From: Peptococcaceae bacterium BICA1-7
GTDB taxonomy: Bacteria > Bacillota > Desulfotomaculia > Desulfotomaculales > Desulfocucumaceae
DNA: 64,000 nt
Direction of reading: 5' to 3'
Assembly: GCA_000802095.1 (NCBI GenBank)
Contig: JUEB01000029.1
Location: 186,001-250,000, forward strand
The notes beneath the pieces were generated by a model. The model saw only the letters and a list, made by a program, of their open reading frames with translations, did not search any database and had not been told where the DNA came from. Shown here piece after piece: positions 15,331 through 25,446 of the stretch. The stretch's first letter is position 1, and every line of letters starts with the position of its first letter. Position numbers and translations under genes: made by a program.

Positions 15331-16704
15331 GTGGTTTTTTCAGGATTGGCTGAAAGGCTCCAGGAAACCTTCCGAAAACTTAAAGGTAAGGGCCGTCTTA
15401 CCGAGGCCGATGTTGAAGAGGCCTTAAAGGAAGTCAGGCGCGCTCTGCTTGATGCCGATGTCAACTTCAAGGTGGTCAAGGATTTTCAGGCCAGGGTAAA
15501 GGAAAGGGCAGTGGGCCAGGATGTGCTGGGCAGCCTTACCCCGGGCCAGCATGTGATAAAAATTGTGCACGATGAGCTCACCAGCCTGATGGGGGGGACC
15601 CAGAGCAAAATAAACATATCCTCCAGGCCTCCTACGGTTATAATGATGGTTGGGCTGCACGGGGCAGGAAAAACAACCTCCACGGCCAAGCTGGCCAGCC
15701 ATTTGAGAAAGCAGGGGCGCCGCCCCCTGCTGGTGGCAGCCGACATATACAGGCCCGCCGCAATAAAACAGCTGCAGGTGCTGGGTAAGCAGCTGGACAT
15801 CCCGGTGTTTACCATGGGCGACCGCAATAGCCCTGTTGATATAGCCAGGGGGGCCAGGGAGTACGCTCTTTCCAACGACAGGGATATGGTATTGATTGAT
15901 ACTGCCGGCCGCCTGCATGTGGATGATGAGCTGATGACCGAGCTGGAGTCTGTTAAAAAGGCTGTCCCCCCCCACGAGATACTGCTGGTGGTGGATGCCA
16001 TGACCGGGCAGGTGGCCGTAGAGGTGGCGGAATCCTTCAACGGAAGGCTGGGTCTGGACGGTATAGTCCTGACCAAGCTGGATGGAGACACCAGGGGTGG
16101 CGCGGCGCTTTCCGTCAAGGCCGTTACCGGCTGCCCGGTTAAGTTTGTGGGCACCGGTGAGAAGCTGGATGCGCTGGAGGCCTTCCACCCTGACAGAATG
16201 GCCGACAGGATACTGGGCATGGGGGATGTGCTGTCCCTTATTGAAAAGGCCCAGGCCAATTTCGATGCCGACCAGGTTCAGAAGCTAAATAAAAGAATAA
16301 AAAGCATGGAATTTACCCTTGAAGACTTTCTGGAGCAGATACAGGAAGTGAAGAAGCTGGGCCCTCTTAATCAGGTGCTGAGCATGATTCCGGGCCTGGG
16401 AAACATGAAGAAGATGAAGGAAATAGGGGATATAGACGATAGGGAGCTGGTATCGGTGGAGGCCATGGTTAAGTCCATGACCCCCTGGGAGCGCAGCCAT
16501 CCCAATGAAATAAACGGAAACCGCCGCAAGCGTATAGCCAGGGGCAGCGGAACCTCCATACAGGATGTTAACCGCCTGATCAAGCAGTTTGAGCAGACAA
16601 GAAAAATGATGAAACAGATAGGCGATCTTGAGAAAAACATGAAGAAGGGCGGCAAGGCCGGCAAAAATCCTTTCTTTAATATGGGCAAAAAGGACCTGTT
16701 TTAA
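15331..16704 (+). CDS. ffh: Signal recognition particle GTPase
   Basis: Ffh with 4.5S RNA binds signal sequences on the ribosome and delivers them to FtsY. The 457-residue protein has the N domain (FSGLAERLQETFRKLKGKG), the G domain with GLHGAGKTT, the LLVAADIYRPAA block, DTAGRL and LTKLDGDTRGGAAL, and the methionine-rich M domain from about residue 330. The P-loop reads GLHGAGKTTS, a small variation of the usual GLQGSGKTT. The start is GTG with AGGAGGTG upstream. It is co-transcribed with ylxM and probably rpsP. Confidence 0.97.
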   Translation: MVFSGLAERLQETFRKLKGKGRLTEADVEEALKEVRRALLDADVNFKVVKDFQARVKERAVGQDVLGSLTPGQHVIKIVHDELTSLMGGTQSKINISSRPPTVIMMVGLHGAGKTTSTAKLASHLRKQGRRPLLVAADIYRPAAIKQLQVLGKQLDIPVFTMGDRNSPVDIARGAREYALSNDRDMVLIDTAGRLHVDDELMTELESVKKAVPPHEILLVVDAMTGQVAVEVAESFNGRLGLDGIVLTKLDGDTRGGAALSVKAVTGCPVKFVGTGEKLDALEAFHPDRMADRILGMGDVLSLIEKAQANFDADQVQKLNKRIKSMEFTLEDFLEQIQEVKKLGPLNQVLSMIPGLGNMKKMKEIGDIDDRELVSVEAMVKSMTPWERSHPNEINGNRRKRIARGSGTSIQDVNRLIKQFEQTRKMMKQIGDLEKNMKKGGKAGKNPFFNMGKKDLF

Positions 16705-16765
16705 CAAAGCTTTCAATCCGTAATGGTTTGGATAGAGTTATTTTATTAAGGAGGTGACATAAGGT

Positions 16766-17029
16766 TTGGTAAAAATAAGATTGAAGAGGATGGGCGCCAA
16801 GAAGAGACCCTTTTATCGCATCGTAGTGGCTGATTCCCGTTCGCCTCGCGACGGCCGGTTTATAGAAGAGCTGGGTTACTATGACCCCCTGAAAAACCCG
16901 GCGGAAATAAAAATTGACGAGGTCAGGGCAGTGGACTGGCTGAAAAAGGGAGCCCAGCTGACCGAGACAGCAAGGTCGCTGTTCAACAAGGTAGGACTGT
17001 TATCCAAGTCCGCCGGGGAGAGTCAATAG
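16766..17029 (+). CDS. rpsP: 30S ribosomal protein S16
   Basis: The 87-residue protein matches bS16 ([33 protein letters not shown]). The start is TTG at 16766 after AAGGAGGTGACATAAGG; there is no ATG in range. S16 is an early-assembly protein of the small subunit. The gene lies in the conserved ffh-rpsP-khpA-rimM-trmD-rplS order. Confidence 0.96.
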   Translation: MVKIRLKRMGAKKRPFYRIVVADSRSPRDGRFIEELGYYDPLKNPAEIKIDEVRAVDWLKKGAQLTETARSLFNKVGLLSKSAGESQ

Positions 17030-17148
17030 GAGCTTGCCCAGCTGTTTTTCTACGAAGCACATATTCGACATCCGCCTGGGCCGCAGGATAATTGCCCTTT
17101 ATTTCGGGCGGTTGTAGCGGAGTCAGCGGGATTGGGAGGTCCTATTTC

Positions 17149-17379
17149 ATGATGAAGGAACTGGTGGAGATTTTAGCCAAGGCCCTGGTGGATAATCCGG
17201 ACAGGGTCAGCGTAAACCTGGTGGAAAAGGAAAAATCCTGTGTCATAGAGCTGAGAGTGGCTCCTGAGGACATGGGCAAGGTAATCGGCAAGCAGGGCCG
17301 CATAGCCAGGGCCCTCCGCACGGTGGTAAAAGCCGCCGCCACCAAGTACAAGAAAAAGGTAACCGTGGAAATTATATAG
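17149..17379 (+). CDS. khpA: KH-domain RNA-binding protein KhpA (YlqC)
   Basis: The protein of about 76 residues is a single type II KH domain with GKVIGKQGR as the GxxG loop. KhpA pairs with KhpB/Jag in Firmicutes and binds RNA. The long upstream ORF start is ignored: GGGAGGT lies just before the double ATG at 17149/17152. A hairpin at 17421-17438 follows but without a T-run. Confidence 0.92.
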   Translation: MMKELVEILAKALVDNPDRVSVNLVEKEKSCVIELRVAPEDMGKVIGKQGRIARALRTVVKAAATKYKKKVTVEII

Positions 17380-17499
17380 ATATTATTCGGATTATGGCGG
17401 AAAGAATTAATCCCGCCTGGAGGGGGCTTTGGCCCCCTTCGCCGGTTTTGGGGATGGTAGGGAAAATTGAGCGCTTGATCTGTCTAAAGGGGTGAACAT

Positions 17500-17928
17500 A
17501 TGAAGGGCATTACCATTACCCGTCCGGTGATTATAAAGGTAAGGGTGACCGGGGGCTACAAAAATTCGCTGGCGGCAGAGCTCAGGGAAGCGGTGGCAAG
17601 ATTGGACGTTCAGATAAGGCAGCTTGACCTCCAGCACAGGAGGTTAATGGAAATGGAAAACAAAAATTCCCCGGATATAGCGGGGGGTTTGCAGCGGATA
17701 GATGTGGAAAGGCAAAAAAATTTAGAATCCAAAAGGAGGCTGTCGGATCGCCTGAGGGAGCTGGGAAGCCTCACTGATGGGCAAGAGGTTGTACATGGCC
17801 GGGTGGAAAGCCTGGTAGATATAGCAGTGGGGGATGACTGGGGCCGTCTCATGTCGGTGGAAGTGGTCCTGGAGGACGGAAAAGTGGTTGAAATAAGGCA
17901 GGGAGGCATGCCACCAGGCGGGATATGA
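17500..17928 (+). CDS. ylqD: YlqD family protein
   Basis: The 142-residue protein has an N-terminal beta strand pair (ITITRPVIIKVRVT), a long charged coiled coil at about residues 28-95, and a short beta-rich C-terminus. This matches YlqD, a protein of unknown function kept between khpA and rimM in many Firmicutes. AAGGGGTG precedes the ATG. It overlaps rimM by 4 nt (ATGA), so they are translationally coupled. Confidence 0.85.
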   Translation: MKGITITRPVIIKVRVTGGYKNSLAAELREAVARLDVQIRQLDLQHRRLMEMENKNSPDIAGGLQRIDVERQKNLESKRRLSDRLRELGSLTDGQEVVHGRVESLVDIAVGDDWGRLMSVEVVLEDGKVVEIRQGGMPPGGI

Positions 17929-18443
17929 TGAAAAAAAGGGATATTGTCATTGGAAAAATAGTGGGCACCCACGGAAACAGGGGGATGCTTAAGCTATTCC
18001 CCATAACTGATTTTCCGGAAAGGTTTCTGGAGATGAAAACCATTACCCTGGAAAAAGATGGTGACCAAAAGGTATACAATATAACCGAAGCTTCCCCCTA
18101 CCGCCGGTTCATTCTGATCAGGCTGGACGAAATTCCTGACATGACTGCAGCCGAGGGCCTCAAGGGCGCACTGGCAAAGGTGGCCAGGGAAGAGCTGGCA
18201 GACCTTCCGGAGGATAGCTTTTACATATTTGATATAGTGGGGCTGAAGGTTTTTACTGCCGGCGGCGACCATGCCGGTGAAATAGAGGATGTCATTCAGA
18301 CCGGGGCCAACGATGTATATGTGGTCAAAAGGGTAAATGGCCCCCCTGTGCTGGTGCCTGCACTGAAAAATGTAATCAGGGAAGTGAATATAAAAGAAGG
18401 CCGGGTGGTGGTGGACTATCCGGAGCTTGAGAGCTCCGTGTAG
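17925..18443 (+). CDS. rimM: Ribosome maturation factor RimM
   Basis: RimM binds S19 and helps fold the 3' domain of 16S rRNA. The 172-residue protein has the N-terminal IGKIVGTHGNRGMLKLFP barrel and the C-terminal PRC-barrel (FYIFDIVGLKV, GEIEDVIQTGANDVYVV, VLVPALKNVIREV). It starts inside the ylqD stop. Confidence 0.95.
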   Translation: MMKKRDIVIGKIVGTHGNRGMLKLFPITDFPERFLEMKTITLEKDGDQKVYNITEASPYRRFILIRLDEIPDMTAAEGLKGALAKVAREELADLPEDSFYIFDIVGLKVFTAGGDHAGEIEDVIQTGANDVYVVKRVNGPPVLVPALKNVIREVNIKEGRVVVDYPELESSV

Positions 18444-18486
18444 CGCTGTGTCCCATTCCGGCTGGTCGAATTCAGGAGGTGGGGCG

Positions 18487-19080
18487 GTGAAAATATCTGT
18501 CATACTGGGCCATCCACAAAAGGGAAGCTTCAATCACGCCATGGCCGAAAGGGCTGTCAAAACACTGCAGGACAATGGACACCAGGTTTATTTCCACGAC
18601 CTGTACAGTGAAGATTTCAACCCGGTGATTCCTTACGGTGAAATACCCAGGGGAGCTGTCCTTGATACTGTTGTGGAGGAACACTGCAGGGAGATTTCTT
18701 CCGTGGACGGGATAGTGATCGTGCATCCCAACTGGTGGGGTCAGCCGCCGGCCATCTTAAAGGGCTGGGTGGACCGGGTAATCCGTCCCGGGGTGGCCTA
18801 CGAATTTTGTGAGGGTGACTCCGGCGAAGGTGTCCCCAGAGGGCTTTTAAGGGCCGGGACAGCCCTTGTTTTCAATACCTCCAACACCCTTGCCCAAAGG
18901 GAGAGGGAGGTTTTTGGAGACCCTCTGGAGACTATCTGGAAAAACTGCATTCTGGGGCTGTGCGGGGTCAATACCTTTTATCGCAAAATGTACGGTATAG
19001 TGGTTACCAGCACGGCGGATGAGAGAGAAGGCTGGCTGAAAGAGATTGAGGAAACAGTAAAAAGCTATTTTCCCGGCTAG
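18487..19080 (+). CDS. NAD(P)H-dependent flavodoxin-like oxidoreductase (YwrO/KefF type)
   Basis: The 197-residue protein belongs to the flavodoxin_2 quinone reductase group. It shows ISVILGHPQKGSFNHAMAER for FMN phosphate binding, then IVHPNWWGQPPAILKGWVDR and GVAYEFCEG. The family uses NAD(P)H to reduce quinones or related compounds. The start is the GTG at 18487, with AGGAGGTGG upstream; the ORF extends 60 nt further but overlaps rimM. It lies between rimM and trmD, which is unusual for that operon, and is followed by a repeat-bearing gap. Confidence 0.86.
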   Translation: MKISVILGHPQKGSFNHAMAERAVKTLQDNGHQVYFHDLYSEDFNPVIPYGEIPRGAVLDTVVEEHCREISSVDGIVIVHPNWWGQPPAILKGWVDRVIRPGVAYEFCEGDSGEGVPRGLLRAGTALVFNTSNTLAQREREVFGDPLETIWKNCILGLCGVNTFYRKMYGIVVTSTADEREGWLKEIEETVKSYFPG

Positions 19081-19124
19081 CCGCCGTCAGAGGATTAAAA
19101 ACCGTGCAAGCCATCATGCATGTT

Positions 19125-19272
19125 TTTAAAAGCCACAGAGTACACAGAGATCACAGAGATTTATTAGCCCGGCTGATCAGCTTTTTTAGTTATAAGGAAT
19201 GCTTAACCCATTCTGTCTCCTGACTCCTGACTTCTGTATTCAGACCGAATAAACTTTCAGTATAAGCTTGTT
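19125..19272. repeat. Intergenic repeat remnants before trmD
   Basis: CACAGAGTACACAGAGATCA lies at 19134, the core word AAGGAATGCTTAACC at 19195, a right arm with CTGTCTCCTGACTCCTGAC and TCTGTATTCAGACCG at about 19220, and the terminal word TTTCAGTATAAGC at 19255-19267. A matching left arm was not found, so this looks like part of one element. Confidence 0.6.
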
Positions 19273-19285
19273 AGGGGGCTAATCT

Positions 19286-20288
<1,003 letters not shown>

Positions 20289-20399
20289 ATTGCGTGCATG
20301 CTTTCTTTATGATATAATTTCTTTTGTTGATTAAGGGTGGTCCGCTGCCTTCCTGAGATAATAAGGTATGAACGCCTGGGTGGAAGGAGGTACATAACT

Positions 20400-20747
20400 A
20401 TGAGCCTAATTCAATCGTTGGAGCAAGAGCAGATTAAAAAGGACATTCCCGATTTTAAGCCGGGTGACACCGTTAAGGTATCCGTCAAAGTTATTGAGGG
20501 CACCCGTGAAAGGATTCAGGTCTTCGAGGGAGTGGTAATAAGGCGCAGGGGCGGCGGCCTTGGTGAAACATTCACCGTCCGCAGGGTTTCCTACGGCGTC
20601 GGGGTAGAGAGAACCTTCCCCATCAACACACCCAAAATTGAAAAAATAGAGGTAACCAGGCGGGGCCTGGTGCGCCGCGCCAGACTATACTACCTGCGTA
20701 AACTGCGCGGTAAAGCCGCCCGGATTAAAGAGAAAGTCAGAAGGTAA
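20400..20747 (+). CDS. rplS: 50S ribosomal protein L19
   Basis: The protein of 115 residues matches bL19: [48 protein letters not shown] and a basic C-terminus. The ATG at 20400 has GGAAGGAGGT upstream; the ORF continues 63 nt further without a good site. It ends in a terminator. Confidence 0.96.
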   Translation: MSLIQSLEQEQIKKDIPDFKPGDTVKVSVKVIEGTRERIQVFEGVVIRRRGGGLGETFTVRRVSYGVGVERTFPINTPKIEKIEVTRRGLVRRARLYYLRKLRGKAARIKEKVRR

Positions 20748-20756
20748 CAGCCTTAA

Positions 20757-20783
20757 GAGGGGACTGCAAAACAGTCTCCTTTT
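20757..20783 (+). terminator. Terminator after rplS
   Basis: GGGGACTG pairs with CAGTCTCC over the loop CAAAA, followed by TTTTGG. It lies in front of lepB, so it may be an attenuating terminator. Confidence 0.7.
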
Positions 20784-20818
20784 GGACTTTTAGACATCCT
20801 TTACGGAGGAGAAATATC

Positions 20819-21385
20819 ATGCCGGACAATGCTGGCGTCCCCAGTGAAGTGGAAGATCGCCCGAAAAAATCCACCCTCAGGGAAATAGTTGAGTCCCTGG
20901 TAATAGCAGTGGTGCTTGCGCTGCTTATCAGGACCTTCATACTGCAGCCCTTTTATATTCCCTCGGGCTCCATGGAGCCCAACCTGATGATACAGGACCA
21001 TATTATAGTCAATAAGATAGGCTACAGGTTCTGGGAGCCCCAGCGGGGGGACATAGTGGTGTTCAAGTTTCCCCGGGACCCCTCCAAGGATTTTGTGAAA
21101 AGGCTGATCGGCCAGCCAGGGGATAAGGTGGAAATAAGAAAAAGCAAACTATATATAAACGGAAATCTGGTTTCTGAAAATTATCTACCCGCCGGACTGG
21201 AGTTTGGTAGTTTCGGGCCCGCTGTTATTCCTGAAAACAGCTACTTTATGATGGGGGACAACCGGAATAACAGTGACGACAGCCGCAGTTGGGGGGTACT
21301 GCCCAGGGAAAATATAATTGGCAAGGCCGTACTGACATACTGGCCTCTAAACCGGATACATCTACTGACCGGAAGCCAGGAGTAA
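20819..21385 (+). CDS. lepB: Signal peptidase I
   Basis: Type I signal peptidase removes signal peptides on the outer face of the membrane. The 188-residue protein has one N-terminal membrane helix (about VESLVIAVVLALLIRTFI). The catalytic serine is in IPSGSMEPNL, the lysine in DFVKRLIGQPGDKVE, and MGDNRNNSDDSRSWG is the conserved box E. It sits after rplS, as in many Firmicutes, and a terminator follows at 21434. Confidence 0.95.
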   Translation: MPDNAGVPSEVEDRPKKSTLREIVESLVIAVVLALLIRTFILQPFYIPSGSMEPNLMIQDHIIVNKIGYRFWEPQRGDIVVFKFPRDPSKDFVKRLIGQPGDKVEIRKSKLYINGNLVSENYLPAGLEFGSFGPAVIPENSYFMMGDNRNNSDDSRSWGVLPRENIIGKAVLTYWPLNRIHLLTGSQE

Positions 21386-21433
21386 AAGCCATCTCCGGGG
21401 TGTCCGGTTCCTTTAAAAAATCATTTATGGAAC

Positions 21434-21464
21434 AGGGGGCCGGACAGGCCCCTTTATTTTTTTC
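21434..21464 (+). terminator. Terminator after lepB
   Basis: GGGGCC pairs with GGCCCC over GGACA and is followed by TTTATTTTTTTC. Confidence 0.85.
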
Positions 21465-21517
21465 TAAACATATGCGAATAATAATCCACAAGAATCAATA
21501 CCCACAAGGGCAAGCTC

Positions 21518-21842
21518 ATTATATTCTGACTCCTGAATTCTACCCTGAAAGTGATGAATGTCTTTTTTATGAACCACAGAGGACACAGAGATCACAGAGA
21601 ATTTGCTCTCAGGTATTACTCTCGGGTCTGAAACCTATGTAGTAAATAATAGGAGTTTTTTTTGCCCAACCCATTTTAATAAAAACCTTTAAAACATTCA
21701 AGCGGGGCTTAAAAACCTCTGTGTCCTCTGTGCTCTCTGTGGTTTAAAAAGGACCCAATTTTCATCTTCCTTGGTGGCCGTATTAAGCGGCCCGGGGGTC
21801 TGAATTCTGTATTCCGACCGTAAGGCAGTGCCCGTAAGCATT
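21518..21842. repeat. Long inverted-arm repeat with CACAGAG and GAATTC arms
   Basis: The 493-bp gap between lepB and rbgA holds no gene. The outer left arm ATTCTGACTCCTGAATTC (about 21523) and inner left arm CACAGAGGACACAGAGATCA (about 21576) are mirrored by the inner right arm CTCTGTGTCCTCTGTGCTC (about 21718) and the outer right arm TCTGAATTCTGTATTCCGAC (about 21801). The end GCAGTGCCCGTAAGC resembles the ATAAGC terminus of other copies. Confidence 0.7.
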
Positions 21843-21878
21843 AGTAATTGTACTCCGTGGTGACGGGGAGGAATAGAC

Positions 21879-22727
21879 TTGACCAAAGATATTCAGTGGT
21901 TTCCCGGTCATATGTCCAAGGCCAGGAGACTTTTGCAGGAAAACCTTAAGCTGGTTGACGCTGTAATAGAAGTTGTTGACGCCAGGATACCATTCAGCAG
22001 CCGCAATCCCCTGCTGCAAAAAACAGTGGGGCTAAAGCCTTTGCTGGTGGTGTTGAACAAGTCTGACCTGGCAGACCCCGAAATAACCGCCCTCTGGGAG
22101 AGGCATCTGGCCTCAAAGGGGCTGGAAGCCATAGCAGTGGACTCGGTGCGGGGCCTGGGAGCGGACAGGATAGCCCCCAGGATTAAGCATATGACAGGGA
22201 AGAAGACTATTTCTCTGGGGTCCTCCGGGCGTCTTCCCAGACCGCCCAGGTGTATGATAGTGGGCATCCCCAACGTGGGTAAATCATTCCTTATAAACCG
22301 GCTGGTGGGAAAAAAAGCCGCCAGGACCGGCAACAGGCCTGGTGTTACCAGAGGTCAGCAGTGGGTCAGGGTGGGGGAGATTGACCTTCTGGACACTCCC
22401 GGCATACTCTGGCCAAAGTTTGACGACCCCGAGGTGGGCTACCGTCTGGCGGTTACAGGTGCTGTTAAAGAACAGGTTCTGGACGTGGAGGAGGTAGCCG
22501 GAAAGCTGGCCGGATGGCTGGCGGCCAATCATCCGCAAAGCTTAACAGCCCGTTATAAAATTGTTCTCCCGGACTCTCCTGAGCCTGAAATGCTGCTGGA
22601 GCTGATCGGGGAAAGCAGGGGGCTTATTCAGCAGGGCAGGAAGGTGGACATATACAAGGCGGCCATTCTTCTCCTCAAAGAATTCCGTGAGGCCACCCTG
22701 GGGAGGTACACTCTTGAGAAGCCATAG
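21879..22727 (+). CDS. rbgA: Ribosome biogenesis GTPase RbgA (YlqF)
   Basis: RbgA is needed late in 50S assembly. The 282-residue protein is circularly permuted: G4 is NKSD (about residue 61), G1 is GIPNVGKS (about residue 129) and G3 is DTPG (about residue 175). The N-terminus has [11 protein letters not shown], typical of YlqF. The start is TTG with GGGGAGGA upstream. A C-terminal helical domain follows. It is co-directional with rnhB, as usual, but separated from it by a nested repeat. Confidence 0.95.
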   Translation: MTKDIQWFPGHMSKARRLLQENLKLVDAVIEVVDARIPFSSRNPLLQKTVGLKPLLVVLNKSDLADPEITALWERHLASKGLEAIAVDSVRGLGADRIAPRIKHMTGKKTISLGSSGRLPRPPRCMIVGIPNVGKSFLINRLVGKKAARTGNRPGVTRGQQWVRVGEIDLLDTPGILWPKFDDPEVGYRLAVTGAVKEQVLDVEEVAGKLAGWLAANHPQSLTARYKIVLPDSPEPEMLLELIGESRGLIQQGRKVDIYKAAILLLKEFREATLGRYTLEKP

Positions 22728-22759
22728 GCTAATAAGATTGAACCTATGGGTCAGGAGGA

Positions 22760-22936
22760 GCTTACCGGCATTACCCCCTGTCAGGAGACTGCTTATGGGT
22801 ACTACTTCCTGTCAGGAGACAGGAGTTTTGCAAGCCTGCCTCTTTTTTATACCATTCTGACTCCTGTCTCCCGACCATGAAGATCATTCTTATAAGCAGT
22901 CTCCTGTCTCCGACAGAAAAGAGTTTCAGTATAAGC
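22760..22936. repeat. Nested dispersed repeat: element inside element
   Basis: The outer element begins GCTTACCGGCATTACCC, continues CTGTCAGGAGACT, and resumes as AGTCTCCTGTCTCCGACAG to end in TTTCAGTATAAGC. Between the two halves lies an inner element of 107 bp (22791-22897), which begins GCTTATGGGTACTACTTCC, has arms CTGTCAGGAGACAGGAG and CTCCTGTCTCCCGACC, and ends CATTCTTATAAGC. This fills most of the 327-bp gap between rbgA and rnhB. Confidence 0.72.
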
Positions 22937-23054
22937 AACATGACCGTTCGGGGAAAAAATATTTACATTGGGGGCAGGGATTTGTCCTTTCATCTCGAAA
23001 AATCTATTAATCTACAGTATTGTTCATAACAAAAATTTATTACGGAGGCACCGT

Positions 23055-23855
23055 TTGAACTTATCGGCCATGACCATTGCTGAAATAAGGAAGCAAGTGG
23101 AATGCCTTCTGGAAGGTTCCGGGAATCCCGGGGAGGACTTCTTGCAGGCCCTGGCGTCAGACCCCAGGGCCGGAGTCAGTAATATATACGGCATGTTGAT
23201 GAGGCGCCGCCTGCGGATTCACGCCGAGGAGCAGAGGCTGGAGGCTCTTTTCCACTATGAGAAAAGCCTGGCGGCTGAAGGGATACACCTTGTGGCGGGC
23301 GTTGATGAGGCCGGGAGGGGACCCCTGGCGGGGCCGGTTGTGGCATCCGCTGTAATTCTTCCGCCCCAAGCGCGTATACATGAATTAAACGATTCAAAGC
23401 AGCTTTCACCGGCTAAAAGGAAAGCCCTGGCTGTCAGGATAAAAAAAATATCTGAGGCCTGGGCTATAGGTGTGTCCACTGTTAATGAAATATTGGAGCT
23501 AAATATCTACCACGCCTCACTGCTGGCCATGAGAAGGGCTCTGGAGGGTCTGAGGCTGGCGCCCGGCCACGTGCTGGTAGACGGGTTTGCCATACCGGGA
23601 CTGTCCTTGCCCCAGACCCACATAGTGGGCGGTGACGCTAAAAGCGGGTCTATAGCGGCGGCCTCAATACTGGCCAAGGAAAGCAGGGATGAGCTTATGG
23701 GGCTGTGCCACTTCCTGTATCCCCAGTACGGCTTTGACAGGCACAAGGGCTACGGCACGGCGGACCATATCAGGGCGCTGCGACAGTACGGGCCCTGCCC
23801 CCTTCACCGGGAGGATTTCGGGCCGGTTAAAAGAGAAATGAGAAGTGAGAAGTAA
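23055..23855 (+). CDS. rnhB: Ribonuclease HII
   Basis: RNase HII cuts RNA in RNA-DNA hybrids, including single ribonucleotides. The protein of 266 residues has the catalytic GVDEAGRGPLAGPVVASAV, LNDSKQLSPAKRK and GGDAKSGSIAAASILAKESR. An N-terminal extension of about 70 residues (MTIAEIRKQVECLLEG) is the substrate-binding domain present in many Firmicute RNases HII. I chose the TTG at 23055, which has GGAGG 6 nt upstream; the next ATG at 23070 is too far from it. Confidence 0.93.
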   Translation: MNLSAMTIAEIRKQVECLLEGSGNPGEDFLQALASDPRAGVSNIYGMLMRRRLRIHAEEQRLEALFHYEKSLAAEGIHLVAGVDEAGRGPLAGPVVASAVILPPQARIHELNDSKQLSPAKRKALAVRIKKISEAWAIGVSTVNEILELNIYHASLLAMRRALEGLRLAPGHVLVDGFAIPGLSLPQTHIVGGDAKSGSIAAASILAKESRDELMGLCHFLYPQYGFDRHKGYGTADHIRALRQYGPCPLHREDFGPVKREMRSEK

Positions 23856-24071
23856 TTCCTCCCGCCTCTCAACTTGGGTCTGGTGTTATAAATTACTGCT
23901 CAACTAACCGGTGAGCATCCTATATAATTACTGTGGGCCTTTTTGTTTCATGGACCTTGAAAGTGGCTTTTGGAGAACACGGAGGGGCTTGCTCCACTAA
24001 TAACCCTCCGCGCTTCCTTAAAAGGGCATATATTCTTGGTAATCAATTTTATAAAGAAAGGAGGGAGGATT

Positions 24072-24428
24072 TTGCTTTCTGACTGGGGTGCTTTGTTTAT
24101 TTTTCTCGCCGTTGCCTTTGTTTTTGGAGTAGGGGGTATTGCCACAAGTTTTTTGATTCACCCGCGTAAAACCACTGAACAGAAGATTACTACCTACGAG
24201 TGCGGCGTCGATACTATCGGCCCCACCTGGGTGCAATTTAAGACCAGCTATTTCATGTATGCATTACTATTTGTAATATTCGACGTGGAAACTATCTACC
24301 TTTATCCCTGGGCTGTGCAGTTTAAAAACCTGGGGCTGTTTGCCTTTATCGAAATGATTGTATTCCTGTTTATACTGATTGTAGGACTGTGGTACGCCTG
24401 GAAGGAAGGAGCACTAGAATGGAAGTAA
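24072..24428 (+). CDS. nuoA: NADH-quinone oxidoreductase subunit A
   Basis: This is the first gene of an 11-gene complex I operon. The 118-residue membrane protein has three helices and the conserved loop [12 protein letters not shown], then [23 protein letters not shown] chose TTG at 24072, with AGGAGG ending 7 nt upstream; the upstream ORF would add 34 unlikely residues. It overlaps nuoB by 10 nt. Confidence 0.92.
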   Translation: MLSDWGALFIFLAVAFVFGVGGIATSFLIHPRKTTEQKITTYECGVDTIGPTWVQFKTSYFMYALLFVIFDVETIYLYPWAVQFKNLGLFAFIEMIVFLFILIVGLWYAWKEGALEWK

Positions 24429-24958
24429 CAAAAGATACCCACCCGGTGGAGAAATTGACCAACGACCCGGTGGTTATTGATGAGGTCAAGCGCCTTATTC
24501 ACATTGCTCCGCTGGAAAAAGTTTTAAATGCAGCCAGGGCGCATTCACTTTGGCCCTTCGGCTTTGGCCTGGCCTGCTGCGCCATCGAGGGCCTCATGGC
24601 GGCCAATATGCCCCGCTTTGACCTGTCCCGGTTTGGCTATGAGGTTATGAGGGGGTCACCCCGGCAGGCCGATGTTATGCTGGTTTGCGGGACGGTTACC
24701 CATAAGGCTGCTCCTTTTGTGGTAAGGCTTTATGAGCAGATGGCCGAGCCCAAGTGGGTTATCGCCATGGGCAGCTGCGCAATCTCAGGGGGACCCTTTG
24801 TGGACTCCTACCATGTTGTGCCCGGGGTGGATAAGCTGATCCCGGTGGACGCCTATGTACCCGGCTGCCCGCCCAGGCCGGAGGCTGTCGTTGACGCCTG
24901 GCTAATGATCAAGAAAAAAATATTGGACCCGAAGGTGGTGAGTCAGGTCCGTGGCTGA
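24419..24958 (+). CDS. nuoB: NADH-quinone oxidoreductase subunit B
   Basis: NuoB carries the N2 4Fe-4S cluster next to the quinone site. The 179-residue protein shows [16 protein letters not shown]-like [11 protein letters not shown] and [15 protein letters not shown], giving the four cysteine ligands. The ATG lies inside the end of nuoA, so the two are coupled. Confidence 0.95.
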   Translation: MEVTKDTHPVEKLTNDPVVIDEVKRLIHIAPLEKVLNAARAHSLWPFGFGLACCAIEGLMAANMPRFDLSRFGYEVMRGSPRQADVMLVCGTVTHKAAPFVVRLYEQMAEPKWVIAMGSCAISGGPFVDSYHVVPGVDKLIPVDAYVPGCPPRPEAVVDAWLMIKKKILDPKVVSQVRG

Positions 24959-25412
24959 TTACAATATTCCCGCAGAATTAATGGAAGCCCTGAAAGGAAA
25001 GTTTTCAGGCATTGAAATAATGGAGAATGGGGACGTAATTGTTCCGGCGGCTGATTTAATGGCATTTATGACCGAGATAAAGGAAAATCCCGATACCGCC
25101 ATGGATTTTCTGACCAACCTGACGGCCTCGGATTACAAAGACCGCCTGGAGACCGTCTATAATCTGGTTTCCATTACCCACGGGTATACCCTTACGGTAA
25201 AAGTTAAATTAGAGGATAAGGAAAATCCTCAAGTCCCATCCCTGTGTCCCCTCTGGGACGGGGCCAGCTGGCAGGAGCGTGAAACATACGACCTGATGGG
25301 AATTGTCTTTACAGGCTATCCCGGCCACCCCACCCGTATTTTGCTGGATGATAATTTCAAGGGGCACCCGCTGCGCAAGGATTACCAGTGGGAAGGCGGC
25401 AGGGAAGCGTAA
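24951..25412 (+). CDS. nuoC: NADH-quinone oxidoreductase subunit C
   Basis: The 153-residue peripheral-arm subunit has the 30-kDa subunit signature [20 protein letters not shown] and GHPLRKDYQ. It starts at a GTG overlapping nuoB by 8 nt. In this operon NuoC and NuoD are separate proteins, unlike the enterobacterial fusion. Confidence 0.94.
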   Translation: MADYNIPAELMEALKGKFSGIEIMENGDVIVPAADLMAFMTEIKENPDTAMDFLTNLTASDYKDRLETVYNLVSITHGYTLTVKVKLEDKENPQVPSLCPLWDGASWQERETYDLMGIVFTGYPGHPTRILLDDNFKGHPLRKDYQWEGGREA

Positions 25413-25446
25413 AACGAGACTTACGGGATAAGAGGTGTTGTGGTAA

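Noticed and set aside
17421-17438. AGGGGGC/GCCCCCT hairpin after khpA as a terminator
   Set aside because: The following bases are TCGCCGG, not a T-tract, and the operon continues into ylqD.
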